Assembly (NCBI RefSeq): GCF_028710545.1
Contig: NZ_JAQTTX010000001.1
Location: 1 to 64,000, forward strand
Length of the DNA: 64,000 bases
Direction: 5' to 3'
DNA from: Halothiobacillus sp.
GTDB lineage: Bacteria > Pseudomonadota > Gammaproteobacteria > Halothiobacillales > Halothiobacillaceae
The notes under the pieces are model-generated. The model ran no database searches. It was not told where the DNA came from and was given only the letters and a program-made list of their open reading frames with translations. Shown here piece after piece: positions 62,664 to 64,000 of the stretch. Each line of letters starts with the position of its first letter. Position 1 is the first letter of the stretch. Position numbers and translations under genes: made by a program.

Positions 62664-63560
62664 TCACCTTGAGTGCCAGGAGATAACTTGATTCCCATAC
62701 TCTTCTAGTCGTGGTGGCGTGCCGAAAAGACTCCCACTCGAAGACACTTCGACTCTCCCGAACTCTTGTTCTTGTCTTGCAGTTGATCTGTCTAGAGTAA
62801 GGTTAAGAAAGTCAAAGAGGCTTGTATCCGCAAGTTGACTTGGTGCCACGTGTTGGATGCTATGAAAGATGTTTTCAACGCAGTCAGGGTTAATCGATCC
62901 CCAACCAGCAATCATGGTCTTGATGTTCTTCCTCTGAAGGTTCTCTTGGGATCCGCAGAGATTGCATGGGATGATTGGGACTCCCAAGTCAGAAGCGACC
63001 CTTTCCACGTCCTTTTCACGGCAATATGCAAGAGGACGAATTACGATGTTTCTTTTGTCGTCACTGAGAAGTTTTGGTGGCATGGCTTTCAGTTGCCCTT
63101 GGAAAAACATGTTCAAGAATAGTGTTTCAACGATGTCGTCCATGTGGTGGCCCAGGGCAATTTTGGTTGCGCCAATGTCTTCGGCAAACCCGTAAAGAGT
63201 TCCCCTTCTAAGTCTTGAACAAAGTCCGCATGTGGTCTTGCCTTCTGGAATCTTTTCTTTGACGACAGTGTAGGTGTCTTTGTCAATGACGTAGTACTCA
63301 ATCCCCAATGAGTTGAAGTATTCAGGAAGGGTATGTACTGGAAACCCGGGTTGCTTCTGATCCATATTGACAGCCACAATATCAAAGCGGATAGGCGCCA
63401 CCCGTTGAAAATGAAGTAAGCTGTCAAGCATTACGTAAGAGTCTTTCCCGCCAGAAATGCATGCCATAATTCTGTCACCATCTTCAATCATGGCGTAATC
63501 TGCAATGGCTTTTCCTACATTTCCGCGTAGTTTCTTTTTTCTTTTATCGGCGTTGCTCAT
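62664..63560 (-). CDS. ttcA: tRNA 2-thiocytidine biosynthesis protein TtcA (complete, foreign-like copy)
   Basis: The 298-residue ATP-pyrophosphatase inserts sulfur at C32 of some tRNAs. It has the intact PP-loop [14 protein letters not shown], the first Cys pair GLCSRLRRG preceded by [22 protein letters not shown], and the second pair PCNLCGSQ. The length and all key residues are canonical, unlike the cut copy at 61776-62423. The base composition is clearly more AT-rich than the rest of the window. It could compensate for the broken copy; the two differ too much to be a recent duplication. Confidence 0.92.
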   Translation of the reverse strand: MSNADKRKKKLRGNVGKAIADYAMIEDGDRIMACISGGKDSYVMLDSLLHFQRVAPIRFDIVAVNMDQKQPGFPVHTLPEYFNSLGIEYYVIDKDTYTVVKEKIPEGKTTCGLCSRLRRGTLYGFAEDIGATKIALGHHMDDIVETLFLNMFFQGQLKAMPPKLLSDDKRNIVIRPLAYCREKDVERVASDLGVPIIPCNLCGSQENLQRKNIKTMIAGWGSINPDCVENIFHSIQHVAPSQLADTSLFDFLNLTLDRSTARQEQEFGRVEVSSSGSLFGTPPRLEEYGNQVISWHSR

Positions 63561-63760
63561 TCATCTATTCCAAAAATTCTAATTGTCGTCCAAGTTTGAG
63601 TTAGAGGCTTGAACGAAAGGGTGGATGCGGTGGGCCTTCCGGATCTGCAAAACATGGTCATGAGGCGTGCTAGTTATAGCTACGTCAGTGCTTGAATTAT
63701 ACATTGGGTTCACAAGAGCGCGCATGATTGATAAATAAATACAATTTATTGCTAAGTTAT
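63561..63760. other. AT-rich intergenic stretch upstream of ttcA
   Basis: No gene is seen. It should hold the ttcA promoter on the minus strand. TA-rich words near 63725-63770 are compatible with -10 elements, but none is assigned. Confidence 0.5.
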
Positions 63761-64000
63761 CTATATAGATAGCAGGCCTTGTCTAATATTTCTTTTCGTT
63801 TGTGCATCAAGCGCGCGTTTAGCGGCATTATAAAGTTCTTGATAATAGTCCATTCCATCAGGATCATTTTCAGGCTTGTCTAACCAAGGGGGGATGCCAA
63901 ATAATAAAGCAATCGCCGTAAACATAAATGATCCTTGATGTTGTACGCGATCCCCAGGGTCATCAATATCTGTGTATTTTGGTATGCTGATGTAAGTTTC
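63761..64000 (-). CDS. Unrecognised protein, C-terminal part (runs off the window)
   Basis: An open frame enters from the right edge and ends at TAG (63761-63763), giving 79 residues. Visible parts are ETYISIPKYTDIDDPGDRV, FMFTAIALLFGIPPWLDKP and DYYQELYNAAKRALDAQTKR. The polar, helix-prone ending and codon use look like a real gene rather than chance, but no family is recognised. It is AT-rich like the neighbouring ttcA and probably belongs to the same acquired region. Confidence 0.5.
   Translation of the reverse strand, partial: ETYISIPKYTDIDDPGDRVQHQGSFMFTAIALLFGIPPWLDKPENDPDGMDYYQELYNAAKRALDAQTKRNIRQGLLSI

Noticed and set aside
1-64000. tRNA or rRNA genes
   Set aside because: No cloverleaf-like segment with the T-loop consensus and no rRNA-like stretch was recognised by eye; a covariance-model search would settle it.

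Overview
The window reads as a GC-rich gammaproteobacterial chromosome. The gene orders def-fmt-rsmB-DUF4390-ntrYX-trkAH, argS-SPOR, rpe-gph-trpE and topA/smg/dprA/lysM/def are typical of that class. Two phosphoglycolate phosphatases next to rpe would fit an autotroph of the Halothiobacillus/Chromatiales type; that assignment is inference. No rRNA, tRNA or CRISPR array was recognised.

Layout. 1-127 is the right end of an IS66-family element. 431-1733 holds ilvE with two small genes. 1825-17543 is a lipopolysaccharide (LPS) and cell-surface cluster: an ELM1-type protein, glycosyltransferases, a glutamine-dependent asparagine synthase family enzyme, two Fe(II)/2-oxoglutarate oxygenases, a polysaccharide deacetylase, an O-antigen ligase-like protein, an LpxL-type acyltransferase, WaaA and a NodI/NodJ-type ABC exporter. 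Between lpxL and waaA sits a small GIY-YIG nuclease gene bounded by two arrays of short repeats in opposite orientation. 17754-28542 is a surface region: a Lys/His-rich exported protein, a YadA-like trimeric autotransporter, folM-folE, an AraC/Rob-type regulator and a very large Gly-rich classical autotransporter with a Pro-Thr linker.

29072-46382 is mostly housekeeping: argS, a SPOR protein, rpe, two tandem gph genes, trpE, bioB, comF, rpmE2, a secreted nuclease, hemF, a PAS-GGDEF cyclase paired with a DUF917 protein, tsaC, topA and smg. 46430-61779 continues with dprA, a LysM lipoprotein, def, fmt, rsmB, DUF4390, ntrYX, trkAH and two more LpxL/LpxM-type acyltransferases. Two short elements without genes, each with 22-bp perfect terminal inverted repeats, lie directly against the 5' ends of argS (28703-29044) and dprA (47585-47851). 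Both of those genes now lack an ATG start.

From about 62424 to the window end the composition becomes AT-rich. A native ttcA-type gene is cut inside its PP-loop codons at that point. Directly upstream lies a complete, compositionally foreign ttcA, followed by an unrecognised gene that runs off the window. This looks like the edge of an island integrated into ttcA.

The strongest candidates for something undescribed are the GIY-YIG/repeat cassette (13422-14475) and the ttcA island boundary. Next come the two related inverted-repeat elements and an NtrX-type regulator that has lost GAFTGA and the Walker B aspartate.
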